64,000 nucleotides of DNA from positions 186,001 to 250,000 of the forward strand of contig NZ_CP050296.1 in NCBI RefSeq assembly GCF_014189455.1, given 5' to 3'. The stretch is from Mesorhizobium huakuii (GTDB lineage Bacteria; Pseudomonadota; Alphaproteobacteria; Rhizobiales; Rhizobiaceae). The position numbers and the translations under genes are program-made. Under the pieces are notes generated by a model. That model saw nothing but the letters and a program-made list of their open reading frames with translations. It made no database searches and had not been told where the DNA came from. Positions 34,944 through 43,531 of this stretch are shown in pieces; positions within the stretch are counted from its first letter, which is position 1; every line of letters begins with the position of its first letter.

Positions 34944-35734
34944 CTATTTCAAGAACTCAGCGTCCTTCGGCACGCCCGCATCGATCGGCTCGGCCGTCCT
35001 GCTCGACACGGCCATGATCTTGCCGGCAGCCGACAGATTGGGACGCACGAAAACCGGTGCGGGACCGTTGACGCGGCTGTAGAGGTCGATGATGTCCTGG
35101 TTCATAAAGCGCACGCAGCCCGACGATGCGTTCTTGCCGATGGAATCCCACTCCGGCGTGCCGTGCAGCCGGTACATCGTGTCCTTGCCGTCCCGGAAGA
35201 GATAGAGCGCGCGGGCGCCGAGCGGGCTCTGAGGGCCGGGCGGCATGCCGTCCTTGAATTTCGCCAGCTCCGGCCGGCGCTGGATCATTTCCGGCGGCGG
35301 CGTCCACACCGGCCACTTCTTCCGCGCCTGGACCACGGCGCTGCCGGTCCAGCCGAAGCCGGCCTTGCCGAGGCTGACGCCGTAACGGATGGCCTTGCCG
35401 CCATCGCGCACCAGATAGAGGAAATGCTCGGAGACATCGACGACGATCGTGCCTGGTTTTTCACCGGTCGGGTCGGCCACGATCTGGCGCACGAACTTCG
35501 GATCGAGCTTGGCGACCGGGATTGCCGGCAGCTGAAAACCCTCGTCGGTGCGCGCCGCGTACATGCTGGCGGCATCACCGAACGCCGTATCCGGTGGCGC
35601 CGCGCCACCGGCGGCGGCGTCACCACCTCCGTCGTGGTGCACGCCGAAAGCGCCACGGAAGCCGCGCTCAAAGCGGACGCACCGAGAAACGCGCGCCGGT
35701 TCAGGCGCTCGGAAAACAGCGGACTATCGGACAT
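34944..35734 (-). pseudogene. L,D-transpeptidase (YkuD) with apparent frameshift after its signal peptide
   Basis: The gene begins at ATG 35734: SERLNRRAFLGASALSAASV followed by ALSAC, a Tat-type signal with a lipobox. It then breaks frame near 35593-35610. The mature part continues in another frame to 34944 with PPDTAFGDAASMYAARTDEGF and an intact YkuD domain. The catalytic motif is HGTPEWDSIGKNASSGCVRFMNQD, with His and Cys in place. Adding one base at the break would restore a single chain of about 263 residues that crosslinks peptidoglycan or anchors lipoproteins in the periplasm. The break falls inside a perfect GC-rich inverted repeat, GGTGGCGC/GCGCCACC. Without the repair the protein may start internally and lack an export signal. 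Confidence 0.75.
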
Positions 35735-35933
35735 GAATCCCCCAGCAATTCACAGGATCTGACAAAGAATGCGGGCCCCACGCCCCCAACGACCAATATC
35801 CCATTCCGAGGGCTTTGAGAACATGATTAGATCAACACACGCCAGCCGGAATTTTCCGACGCCGCATCGGCCTGTCTCCTTGAATCGGCAATCGTCGCGG
35901 ACTCAGATAAGCCCTCTGCCATGACCGAAAAAA

Positions 35934-37298
35934 ATGCCCACGCGCCGGCGCACCGGCGACCTGACCAGCGGCCCGATCCCGCGTACGCTGCTGTTGTTTG
36001 CCTTGCCGGTGCTGGGGTCGAACGTGCTGCAGTCGCTCAACGGGTCGATCAATGCCGTCTGGGTCGGCCGCTTTCTCGGTGAATCAGCGCTGACCGCCAC
36101 CTCCAACGCCAACCTCGTCCTGTTCCTGATCCTGGGCACTGTGTTCGGCATCGGCATGGCGGCGACCATCCTGGTGGCGCAGTCGGTCGGCGCCCGCGAC
36201 CTGCCCGAGGCGCGCCGCATCGTCGGCACCAGCGCCACCTTCTTCTTCCTGGTCTCGGTGGTCCTCGCCATCTGCGGCTGGATCTGGGTCGACGCCATCC
36301 TCAACACGCTTGGCACACCGCCAGACGCCTTGCCGCTGGCGCGTTCCTATCTGCGCATCATCTTCGTCGCCGTGCCGATGATGAACCTCCTGTCCTTCGT
36401 CATGACCGTGCTACGCGGTGCGGGCGACTCACGCACGCCCTTCCTCTTCATGGCGCTGGCAGTCGTCCTCGACATCGTGCTCAATCCGCTGCTGATCCGC
36501 GGCATCGGCCCCTTCCCCGAACTTGGCATCGCCGGTTCCGCCACCGCGACGCTGATTGGCCAGACGGTGAGCGTCATCGCCATCCTGATCGTGCTCTACG
36601 CGCGCAAGCATCCGTTGCGGCTCGCCGGCGCCAATCTCGCTCTGCTGCGGCCGGACCCTGTATTGCTGCGAATCGTCGTCTTCAAGGGCGTGCCGATGGG
36701 CCTGCAGATGATCGTCATTTCGGTGGCGGCACTGACGGTGATGGGCATCGTCAATTCCTACGGTTCGCAGGTCGCCGCAGCCTACGGCATCGCCGCGCAG
36801 TTGTGGACCTATATCCAGATGCCGGCGCTGGCCATCGGTGCGGCGGTCTCCTCGATGGCGGCGCAGAATATCGGCGCCGGCCGCTGGGACCGGATCGGGC
36901 GCGTCGCCGCGTCCGGCGTCGGCTTCAACCTCGTCCTGACCGGTTCCCTGGTCGCGCTGCTGTGGCTCTTCGACCGCCCGATCCTCGGCCTGTTCCTGAG
37001 CAGCGACAGCGCGGCGATCGACATCGCCGCCCACATCAACACGGTCGCGTCCTGGTCGTTCATCCTGTTCGGCATCACCATCGTACTGTTTGCCACCGTG
37101 CGCGCCACTGGTGCGGTGATGCCGCCGCTGATCATCTTGGTGATCTCGGTGCTTATCGTGCGCACCGGCTTTGCCTATTTCATGCGCGGCGTGATCGGCG
37201 AGGAAGCGTTGTGGTGGAGTTTCCCGGCGGGCTCGATCACCTCGCTGGTTCTGGCCGCGCCTATTACCGTTTCGGCGGCTGGCGCAGCTTGCACATGA
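35934..37298 (+). CDS. MATE family multidrug efflux transporter, probable frameshift at 3' end
   Basis: 454 residues with twelve predicted helices and both MatE domains. The start (DLTSGPIPRTLLLFALPVLGSNVLQSLNGSI), the conserved VLRGAGDSRTPFLFMALAVV near residue 165 and GLQMIVISVAALTVMG in the second half are typical. It exports cationic drugs or metabolites with Na+ or H+. After SLVLAA the frame ends in ITVSAAGAACT. One frame over the sequence reads YYRFGGWRSLHM, the usual C-terminus of this subfamily, and continues to a stop at 37393. A missing base near 37254-37262 is likely. If repaired, the protein gains about 31 residues; function is probably kept either way. Confidence 0.85.
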   Translation: MPTRRRTGDLTSGPIPRTLLLFALPVLGSNVLQSLNGSINAVWVGRFLGESALTATSNANLVLFLILGTVFGIGMAATILVAQSVGARDLPEARRIVGTSATFFFLVSVVLAICGWIWVDAILNTLGTPPDALPLARSYLRIIFVAVPMMNLLSFVMTVLRGAGDSRTPFLFMALAVVLDIVLNPLLIRGIGPFPELGIAGSATATLIGQTVSVIAILIVLYARKHPLRLAGANLALLRPDPVLLRIVVFKGVPMGLQMIVISVAALTVMGIVNSYGSQVAAAYGIAAQLWTYIQMPALAIGAAVSSMAAQNIGAGRWDRIGRVAASGVGFNLVLTGSLVALLWLFDRPILGLFLSSDSAAIDIAAHINTVASWSFILFGITIVLFATVRATGAVMPPLIILVISVLIVRTGFAYFMRGVIGEEALWWSFPAGSITSLVLAAPITVSAAGAACT

Positions 37299-37519
37299 TC
37301 GAGAACAGGCCGGCCGCCGGCGAGCCGCCGGACACCGGGCTTGGCGTGCCGCGCGGCCGCGCCAACATGGCGCCCGAGACGCCGAACGGCTGAATGATTT
37401 GGCACACCTTTCGCGAGTCGCGGGACAAGGTGCGGGCCATCCACCGTTCGCCCAGCCACATGGCGGGTAGCCGCACATCCAGCCATCGCGTAGATTTTAC
37501 CAGACAATCGGGGGGCTCC

Positions 37520-38095
37520 ATGGGTAAAGGCAGGGTCGAGGCATTCACCGATGGCGTGGTGGCCATCATCATCACCATCATGGTGCTGGACCTGAAGGTG
37601 CCTGAGGGCGAGGACTTTTCGGCGCTGCTGCCGCAATGGCCGGTCTTCCTGTGCTACGTACTGTCCTTCATCAATGTCGGCATCTACTGGAACAATCTGC
37701 ACAACATGTTCCACACCGTGCAGCGCGTCGACGGCCGGGTCCTTTGGGCGAACCTGCATCTGTTGTTCTGGCTGTCCTTGATGCCCGTAACGACCGCTTT
37801 CATGGGCGAGAACCATTTCGCCACGGTCCCGGTCGCGGTCTATGGCGTCGACCTCGCACTGTGCGCGACCGCCTATGCCATGCTGGTCCTGGCGCTGCGC
37901 CGGCTGCATGGACAGGACACTGCCTTCGCCAAGGCAATCGGCAATGACCGCAAGGGAAGGATTTCGCTCGCCGTCTATATCGCTGCCGTTGCGCTTGCCT
38001 TCCTCAACCGGTGGATCAGTGTGGCGCTCTTCGTCACCGTCGCCCTGGTGTGGCTTGTGCCGGATACGCGTTTTTCGCGCGTCCTCGAGAAATAA
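37520..38095 (+). CDS. TMEM175-like (DUF1211) potassium channel family protein
   Basis: 191 residues, about five or six membrane helices. The first helix carries the family pattern RVEAFTDGVVAIIITIMVLDLK, corresponding to the RxxxFSD motif (here FTD) of bacterial TMEM175 proteins. A further helix reads VLSFINVGIYWNNLHNMF, with conserved NxHNMF. Bacterial members conduct potassium as tetramers. The ATG at 37520 has GGGGGG upstream; longer in-frame starts lack protein-like sequence. It follows the MATE gene but has its own upstream gap. Confidence 0.82.
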   Translation: MGKGRVEAFTDGVVAIIITIMVLDLKVPEGEDFSALLPQWPVFLCYVLSFINVGIYWNNLHNMFHTVQRVDGRVLWANLHLLFWLSLMPVTTAFMGENHFATVPVAVYGVDLALCATAYAMLVLALRRLHGQDTAFAKAIGNDRKGRISLAVYIAAVALAFLNRWISVALFVTVALVWLVPDTRFSRVLEK

Positions 38096-38097
38096 TT

Positions 38098-38379
38098 CTA
38101 TTTACGCATCGCCTTCAGCTTTTCCGCCACCGACGCGGCAAGGTCGGCGTAGCGCTCCTCCAGCCGTTCGGCTGCCTTGATGATCGAGAAATCATGGCCG
38201 AATTTCTCCAGCGCCATGCGCAGTTTCTCGACGAACTCGGCTTGTTTCTCCAGCGCCGAGAACAGTGTCTTCACCTGGGCTTCGCTGATATCGGGATTGG
38301 CCAGCATCTGCGGCACCTCGCGCCCCATCTGGTCGCCGGTGGCGGTCTGTTCCTTCAGAATTGCGACCCAGTCCGTCAA
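38098..38379 (-). CDS. small conserved hypothetical, helical
   Basis: 93 residues, almost wholly helical and charged (KTLFSALEKQAEFVEKLRMALEKF, AERLEERYADLAASVAEKLKAMRK), no membrane segment. The start is TTG at 38379 (MTDWVAILKEQTATGDQ), with GGAG at fitting distance. It could form a coiled coil. Function unknown; the gene is convergent with the TMEM175-like gene, with only two bases between their stops. Confidence 0.6.
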   Translation of the reverse strand: MTDWVAILKEQTATGDQMGREVPQMLANPDISEAQVKTLFSALEKQAEFVEKLRMALEKFGHDFSIIKAAERLEERYADLAASVAEKLKAMRK

Positions 38380-38515
38380 TCGAAAATCTCCACTTGTGGG
38401 GGCAACATGCGCAGTTGCGGCCCGACTGGTCAACCCGAACACGTACTGACGCAGGCTTGCGCTAGCCGGTTCCAGCGCTAAGTTCGGCGCCATCGAGAAA
38501 AGGATCCCGTTGCTC

Positions 38516-39382
38516 ATGATCACCGACGCCGAAATCCAGACTGCCCTGCCGGCTTTTGGCCCGGGCAACACCGCCGTCATCACCGGCGCCGCCAGCGGCA
38601 TCGGTCTGGCGGCCGCCAAGCGGCTTGCGCTGATGGGCATGAAGATCGTGCTCGCCGACATTGCCGGCACCCGCCTTGACGATGCCTCCCGCGCCGTGTC
38701 GGCCATTGCCGGCGACGACACCGTGCTTGCCGTTGCCGCTGACGTTTCGAAGGCCGATGAGGTCGATCGTCTCGCCGACCGGGCATTCGGCGCCTTCGGC
38801 GAGGTCTCGCTGCTGATGAACAATGCCGGCGTCGGCGACAATCCCGGAAAGCCCTGGGAAAACCGCGATGCCTGGAAACGGCTGCTCGACATCAATTTCT
38901 GGGGTGTCGTGCATGGTGTCGAAGCCTTCGCGCCGCGCATGCTGGCGTCGGCCAGGCCGGGCCTGATCGTCAACACCGGCTCCAAGCAAGGCATCACCAC
39001 GCCACCCGGCAACCTTGCCTACAATGTCTCCAAGGCCGGCGTGAAGACATTCACCGAGAGCCTGGCGCATGCGCTGCGCAACGAGCCTGGCGCCCGCCTG
39101 TCGGCGCATCTGCTCATCCCCGGATTCACCTATACCGGCCTCACCGAAGGCGCGACGGAAAAGCCAGCCGGCGCCTGGACCGGCGAGCAGGTCATTGATT
39201 TCATGCTGGAATCCCTGGTCAGGGGCGACTTCTACATCTTGTGCCCCGACAATGATGTGGCGCGGCCGCTGGACGAGAAACGTATGGCCTGGGCGATCGG
39301 CGACATCATCGAAAACCGCCCTGCTTTGTCGCGCTGGCACCCCGATCACAAGGATGCGTTCGCGGCCTTCATCAAAGGCTGA
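38516..39382 (+). CDS. SDR family NAD(P)-dependent oxidoreductase
   Basis: 288-residue short-chain dehydrogenase. Cofactor motif AVITGAASGIGLAAAKRLA near residue 25, NNAGVGD near residue 105, and the catalytic pair in LAYNVSKAG (YxxxK) near residue 170 are intact. The catalytic Ser is in VNTGSKQG. Substrate unknown. AAAAGGAT precedes both a TTG at 38510 and the ATG at 38516; the ATG is preferred. It is convergent with the iron-permease-like gene. Confidence 0.85.
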   Translation: MITDAEIQTALPAFGPGNTAVITGAASGIGLAAAKRLALMGMKIVLADIAGTRLDDASRAVSAIAGDDTVLAVAADVSKADEVDRLADRAFGAFGEVSLLMNNAGVGDNPGKPWENRDAWKRLLDINFWGVVHGVEAFAPRMLASARPGLIVNTGSKQGITTPPGNLAYNVSKAGVKTFTESLAHALRNEPGARLSAHLLIPGFTYTGLTEGATEKPAGAWTGEQVIDFMLESLVRGDFYILCPDNDVARPLDEKRMAWAIGDIIENRPALSRWHPDHKDAFAAFIKG

Positions 39383-39393
39383 TCCGCAAGCCC

Positions 39394-39837
39394 TCAAGCC
39401 GCGTGCTTTTTCGGAGCTCGTTTTTGACCCACGGCCTTCTTTGCGGCCATGGTGGCGATCTTCTCGTCATGCCGTCGCGCCGCCCGCTCGCACCTGTCGC
39501 GGATTTCCTCGACCTCGGTTTCCGTCAGGTGCTCGATGCCGATGAAACGGTTGTGCCCCTCGCTGACCCGGATCAACTCATCGAGCTTGGCCTGGATCGC
39601 CGCGCCGTCGCGATTCTGGGTGTTCTGGATCAGGAACACCATCAGGAAAGTGATGACGGTCGTGCCGGTGTTGATCACCAATTGCCAGGTGTCCGAGAAA
39701 CCGAAGAACGGCCCACTCACCGCCCAGACGACGATGATCAGACAACAGCCGGCAAAGGTCAGCGGCATGCCGGCTATGTGGGCGACCCGATTGGCGATCC
39801 TGGTAAAAAAGCTTTTCCATCTGTCGAGATCCCTCAA
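39394..39837 (-). CDS. low-affinity iron permease family protein
   Basis: 147 residues with two membrane helices (LTFAGCCLIIVVWAVSGPFFG and LVINTGTTVITFLMVFLIQ) in the Iron_permease pattern. The characteristic FLIQNTQNRDGAAIQAKLDELIR comes next, then a charged helix rich in His and Lys ending APKKHAA. Bacterial members are named for the yeast low-affinity iron transporter, but their own function is unproven. The ATG at 39837 lies in a GC-poor region ahead of it. Convergent with the SDR gene, 11 bases between them. Confidence 0.82.
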   Translation of the reverse strand: MRDLDRWKSFFTRIANRVAHIAGMPLTFAGCCLIIVVWAVSGPFFGFSDTWQLVINTGTTVITFLMVFLIQNTQNRDGAAIQAKLDELIRVSEGHNRFIGIEHLTETEVEEIRDRCERAARRHDEKIATMAAKKAVGQKRAPKKHAA

Positions 39838-40222
39838 TGGCTGCCGCGATGAGAAACAACCGGCGACCGTTTCGGGTTCCCACGGGCGACAAATACGTCA
39901 GGCGCAATTGGATACACGCAAAGCGCGCATATAACGGAAAACACACCTTATCGGTTCAATGTCACAGTAACCGTGCAGGCAAGAGAGCCTGTTCCATCCG
40001 CCTCACAGCGGTATACCTCCAACCCCTTCCGCTGCGCCACCCCCGCATGGCGGAAGGGGTTTCAGTCCGCAGAGCGCGGAGCATGGTTCCCCGAAAGCAA
40101 GGGCCGGCACCCAGACAGATGGTCGCTCCACTTTCCCGCAGCTTGCTTCGCAGCGTGGGCCTTGGCCTGCTGAAATCCTTGGCAGCCGTGACGGCCTGGC
40201 CCAAACCGTTCTCAGCGGAAGC
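39838..40222. other. intergenic stretch with strong inverted repeat, no gene seen
   Basis: 385 bases. A plus-strand open frame covers it but shows no protein-like character. The stretch near 39900-39970 is AT-rich and probably holds the promoter of the iron-permease-like gene. The only clear structure is the inverted repeat at 40021-40061. Confidence 0.4.
40021..40061. repeat. perfect 12-base inverted repeat
   Basis: AACCCCTTCCGC (40021-40032) and GCGGAAGGGGTT (40050-40061) with a 17-base spacer. It lies about 160 bases after the hexapeptide acyltransferase gene (minus strand) and could end its transcript, though no T-run of note follows. It could also be a protein-binding site. Confidence 0.55.
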
Positions 40223-40864
40223 TTAAAGGACGTCGTTCTCCCAACGATCGAGGAAGGCCTCGATCGGCATAGACTGGATGTCGGGAACCGCCCTCGCGAG
40301 TTTCTCGACCGGCCAGTCCCACCACGCGAGCGCTTCGATCCGCGCCGCTATATCAGGAGCAAAGCGCGGCCGGAGCGGCTTTGCCGGCACGCCGGCGACG
40401 ATAATGTAGGACGGCACATCCTGCGTCACCACCGCATTGGCGCCGATGACCGCACCATTGCCGATGGTGATGCCGGGCATGATCACCGCGCCGTGGCCGA
40501 CCCAGACGTCATGGCCGATGCTCACGGCCTTCGCCTGCCGCCGCTCGCGGAACGCCGCATCGACACCCAGCCAGCGGAAATATTCGTTCGGCCGATAGCT
40601 GACCTTGTGCTGGGTCAGCCGTTCGATCGGATGCTCCAGCGCATTGATGCGGCTGTTGGCGGCGATCGAGCAGAATTTGCCGATGCTCGTGTAGATCGCC
40701 TCTGAATGGCGCTCGAAATACGAGAAGTCGCCGACACTCACCTCGCGCAGCACCACCCGCTCGCCGATCGAGGCATAACGGCCAAGCTTGCACGCCTTCA
40801 GCTCCGCGGTCGGATGGATGCGCGGCTCGGGATCCTTGAGGACGAGGTTTTCGGAACGGTCCAT
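40223..40864 (-). CDS. hexapeptide-repeat acyltransferase, phosphonate-type/XAT family
   Basis: 213 residues of left-handed beta-helix. Hexapeptide repeats run from IHPTAELKACKLGRYASIGER to VSIGHDVWVGHGAVIMPGITIGNGAVIGANAVVTQDV, with the catalytic His in the ALEHPIERLTQHK region. The sequence strongly resembles the transferase found with phosphonate (phn) genes and related xenobiotic acetyltransferases. It should acetylate a small molecule using acetyl-CoA. No phn gene lies in the window. The ATG at 40864 has GGGGGTAAAG upstream and is preferred over TTG at 40900. Same strand as the zinc-finger gene 75 bases upstream. Confidence 0.82.
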   Translation of the reverse strand: MDRSENLVLKDPEPRIHPTAELKACKLGRYASIGERVVLREVSVGDFSYFERHSEAIYTSIGKFCSIAANSRINALEHPIERLTQHKVSYRPNEYFRWLGVDAAFRERRQAKAVSIGHDVWVGHGAVIMPGITIGNGAVIGANAVVTQDVPSYIIVAGVPAKPLRPRFAPDIAARIEALAWWDWPVEKLARAVPDIQSMPIEAFLDRWENDVL

Positions 40865-40939
40865 GCGGGCGGCTTTACCCCCGGACGATTGGTCCCGCAA
40901 GCCGGTGTCCCGCCGCGTAGCTGCGCCTACTACAGAAGC

Positions 40940-41242
40940 TCAACTTATAGCGCCCAGCCGCTCAGTTGCTAGGCTGACGCACTGGTCGCATATAAATGAG
41001 ATCTTTTCAGCCATAAACCGCCTCTTCCCATCATTCTGGAACTCACATACCGAGCACCCGAACGTCGTTGGGCTTACGTCCGTTTTCCTAAATAGGTGCA
41101 GGGCGCCCTTGAATGCAGGAGCAATGCATTTCTCACAGGTGTATCTAGAAAGACCGGCAACGAATTCCCTGTCGTCGTCATTTTTCGCGCCGCAGAAGTC
41201 ACATGAAATTGGCCGAGATCGGCTCCAGGGCGGCGGGGACAT
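40940..41242 (-). CDS. stand-alone protein of two ClpX-type C4 zinc fingers
   Basis: 100 residues built from two copies of the ClpX zinc-binding domain. Copy 1 has Cys14, Cys17, Cys36 and Cys39 (CDFCG...YTCEKC). Copy 2 has Cys63, Cys66, Cys85 and Cys88 (CSVCE...FICDQC). Both have CxxC-x18-CxxC, the same spacing as E. coli ClpX. No AAA+ domain follows. In ClpX this domain dimerises and recruits substrates and the adaptor SspB. A free tandem copy might compete with or bridge ClpX partners. The DNA is less GC-rich than its neighbours. The ATG at 41242 has GAGGAG eight bases upstream; TTG and GTG lie just before it. Confidence 0.75.
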   Translation of the reverse strand: MSPPPWSRSRPISCDFCGAKNDDDREFVAGLSRYTCEKCIAPAFKGALHLFRKTDVSPTTFGCSVCEFQNDGKRRFMAEKISFICDQCVSLATERLGAIS

Positions 41243-41325
41243 CACCAAATCTCCTCAAGCATGTCGTGTAAGAGCAAGCTTCTGTCTGCAACTCAATGGT
41301 GGCCTATCGGGGACCAATCGTCCGC

Positions 41326-41844
41326 CTATTTCGGTTTGCCCTTGCTCCACACCACGTTCTGGCCGTAGAGCGGCACTGTTGTGACCGACATTTTGGCCGA
41401 GCCGTTCTGCACCTGGCGCGAATGCGAGAGATAGATCAGCGTTTCGTTGGTCTTGTCGTAGATGCGGTTCACCACCTGTTTCTTCCAGATCAGGCTGATG
41501 CCTTGCTTGAACACCTCCTCGCCGCCTTCGCTCATGTCGATGTCGCCGATGGTGATCGGTCCGGTCTGACGGCAGGAGATCGACGAATCGGAGGGATCCT
41601 CGAACCAGTTGCCCTTGTGTAGCCGGTCGATGATGCTTCGGTCGAAATAGGAGACATGGCAGGTCACGCCATCCACCTTCGGGTCCTTGATGGCTTCGAC
41701 GATGATGTCGTTGCCGACCCAGTCGACGCCGACCTTGCCGACTTCCTCGGCAACGGCGCTGCCCGCGCCAAGCGCAACGCAGACGGCCAAGGCGCCGCCA
41801 ATCAGTTTTCGCCCAATCCGTTCGCGCGCAATCCGTTCGAGCAA
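41326..41844 (-). CDS. creA: CreA family exported protein
   Basis: 172 residues. A signal peptide (LIGGALAVCVALGAGSAVAEE) precedes the CreA domain: EVGKVGVDWVGNDIIVEAIKDPKVDGVTCHVSYF, then SISCRQTGPI and FKQGISLIWKKQVVNRIYDKTNETLIYLSHS. Two Cys residues fit a disulfide in the periplasm. Function of CreA is unknown. The start is TTG at 41844 with AGGAGG five bases upstream. Divergent from the SCO gene; the 188-base gap should hold both promoters. Confidence 0.88.
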   Translation of the reverse strand: MLERIARERIGRKLIGGALAVCVALGAGSAVAEEVGKVGVDWVGNDIIVEAIKDPKVDGVTCHVSYFDRSIIDRLHKGNWFEDPSDSSISCRQTGPITIGDIDMSEGGEEVFKQGISLIWKKQVVNRIYDKTNETLIYLSHSRQVQNGSAKMSVTTVPLYGQNVVWSKGKPK

Positions 41845-42032
41845 AGGAGCCTCCTGCGGTTCGAGTTGCCGGTATCAGGTGGGACGCGTTGTGCGGCTTT
41901 GCAAGCGGAAGCGTCAATGCCACCGCGGTTGCGGCAACGCGGCGCTTTGCCTGCGCAGGCCCGAACCGCTAAGAGTGTCGCACCGGCGCGGCATCGAGCC
42001 GGCGCGATGATTTCTGCAGGCGGACTTTTCTG

Positions 42033-42611
42033 ATGATGCGTTCTATCCTGGTCGGCATTCTCGTCCTGATGGCGGCCGGCATCGGCTGGCTGACCTTCGA
42101 CTGGTATCGCGGCCATTATGGCGGCGAACCGTTCGGCGCCCCCTTCACCCTGGTCGACCAGAAAGGCGCGCCGATCACCGAAGCCGCCTTCCGCGGGCAG
42201 CCCAGCGTCGTCTTCTTCGGCTTCACCCACTGCCCGGAAGTCTGCCCGACCACGCTGTTCGAACTCTCCGGCTGGCTGAAGGCGCTCGGTGACGACGGCA
42301 AGACCCTGCATGCCTATTTCGTCTCGGTCGACCCGGAGCGTGACACGCCGGCGGTGATGAACGCCTATGTCAGCAATTTCTCCGACCGCATCATCGGCAT
42401 CACCGGCGACCCGGACAAGGTTCATGCCATGGCCAAGTCGTTCGGCATCTACTGGAAGAAGGTCGACACCGGCGATGGCGACTACACGATGGACCACACA
42501 GCCTCGGTGTTGCTGCTCAACTCCAAGGGCGACTTCGCCGGCACGATCGCCTATGGCGAAAGCGCCAGTACCGCCGTGGAGAAGCTGAAGCGCCTCGCGG
42601 GCAAAGGCTGA
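42033..42611 (+). CDS. SCO family copper chaperone / thiol protein
   Basis: 192 residues. One N-terminal membrane anchor ([19 protein letters not shown]) and a periplasmic thioredoxin fold. The copper-binding motif is [13 protein letters not shown] (CxxxC near residues 70-74) and the ligand His is in [15 protein letters not shown] proteins load copper into the CuA centre of cytochrome c oxidase or reduce its cysteines. Two adjacent ATGs (42033, 42036) are possible starts. It is followed by prmA after 10 bases, so they are probably co-transcribed. Confidence 0.9.
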   Translation: MMRSILVGILVLMAAGIGWLTFDWYRGHYGGEPFGAPFTLVDQKGAPITEAAFRGQPSVVFFGFTHCPEVCPTTLFELSGWLKALGDDGKTLHAYFVSVDPERDTPAVMNAYVSNFSDRIIGITGDPDKVHAMAKSFGIYWKKVDTGDGDYTMDHTASVLLLNSKGDFAGTIAYGESASTAVEKLKRLAGKG

Positions 42612-42621
42612 TACAGATTCG

Positions 42622-43494
42622 ATGACCCAGACGCGGCTCCATTTCACCACCGGCAAGATCGAGGCCGAGCGCGTCTTCGCGGCGCTTGAGCTGGCCTTCG
42701 AGGATGAAGGCCTGCCGATCGCCGTGCTCGAGGTCGACGAGGACCGGGATATCCACGAGGTCTCGCTTTACGCCGATGGCGACGTCGATGCGGTCGAGGC
42801 GCGGGTCAAGGATATCCTCGCCGGCCTCGCTCTGGCGAAGCCGATCGAGCGCGAGATACTGCCCGACATCGACTGGGTGGCGCGCTCGCTGGAAGGGTTG
42901 AAGCCGGTGCGCGCCGGCCGTTTCTTCGTCCACGGCGCGCATGACCGCAGGAAGCGCCACAGCGGCGAGCTCGCCATCGAGATCGAGGCCGGTCTTGCCT
43001 TCGGCACCGGCCATCACGGCACCACATCAGGCTGCCTGGAAATGCTGGAGAAAGTGGTGCGGCGCGAACATCCGCGCAATGCGCTCGACCTCGGCACCGG
43101 CAGCGCCGTGCTGGCCATCGCCGTCGCCAAGCTGGCGCACATTGCGGTGCTGGCCACCGACATTGATCCGGTAGCGGTGAAGGTCGCCGCAGCCAATGCG
43201 CGGCTCAACCACGTCAAGGCACTGATCGAAACGGTGACCGCGCCGGGCTTCCACCACCCGATCTTCGGCAAGCGTGCCCCCTTCGATCTGATCGTTGCCA
43301 ACATATTGGCGCGGCCGCTGATGCGGCTGGCGCCGCAAATGGCCCGGCACATCGCGCTTGGCGGCTCGATCGTGCTGTCAGGCATTCTCGAGCGCCAGCG
43401 CGACGCCGTCATCTCGGCCTATGTCGGCCAGAATTTTCGCCACGTGCGCACGCTGCACCGCGAAGGCTGGGTGACGATCCACCTCAAGCATTGA
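42622..43494 (+). CDS. prmA: ribosomal protein L11 methyltransferase
   Basis: 290 residues. An N-terminal substrate-binding domain is followed by a Rossmann methyltransferase domain. The family motif [18 protein letters not shown] and SAM-binding [17 protein letters not shown] are intact, and [17 protein letters not shown] (motif NxL after Ile) is present near residue 225. It trimethylates lysines and the N-terminus of ribosomal protein L11 in the cytoplasm. The gene directly follows the SCO gene and ends in a hairpin at 43495-43515. Confidence 0.93.
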   Translation: MTQTRLHFTTGKIEAERVFAALELAFEDEGLPIAVLEVDEDRDIHEVSLYADGDVDAVEARVKDILAGLALAKPIEREILPDIDWVARSLEGLKPVRAGRFFVHGAHDRRKRHSGELAIEIEAGLAFGTGHHGTTSGCLEMLEKVVRREHPRNALDLGTGSAVLAIAVAKLAHIAVLATDIDPVAVKVAAANARLNHVKALIETVTAPGFHHPIFGKRAPFDLIVANILARPLMRLAPQMARHIALGGSIVLSGILERQRDAVISAYVGQNFRHVRTLHREGWVTIHLKH

Positions 43495-43515
43495 GGCCGG
43501 CAGACACTGCCGGCC
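43495..43515. terminator. bidirectional hairpin between prmA and the autotransporter gene
   Basis: GGCCGGCAG (43495-43503) / CTGCCGGCC (43507-43515), nine pairs with a three-base loop, directly after the prmA stop and before the convergent autotransporter stop. A T-rich stretch (ATTTTTAG, 43529-43536) follows slightly downstream on the plus strand. It probably ends prmA transcription. Confidence 0.6.
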
Positions 43516-43531
43516 CTCGAGGGTCGAATTT

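Noticed and set aside
35921..36100. Alternative start ATG at 35921 for the MATE gene
   Set aside because: It is out of frame with the MatE domain; the ATG at 35934 is in frame.
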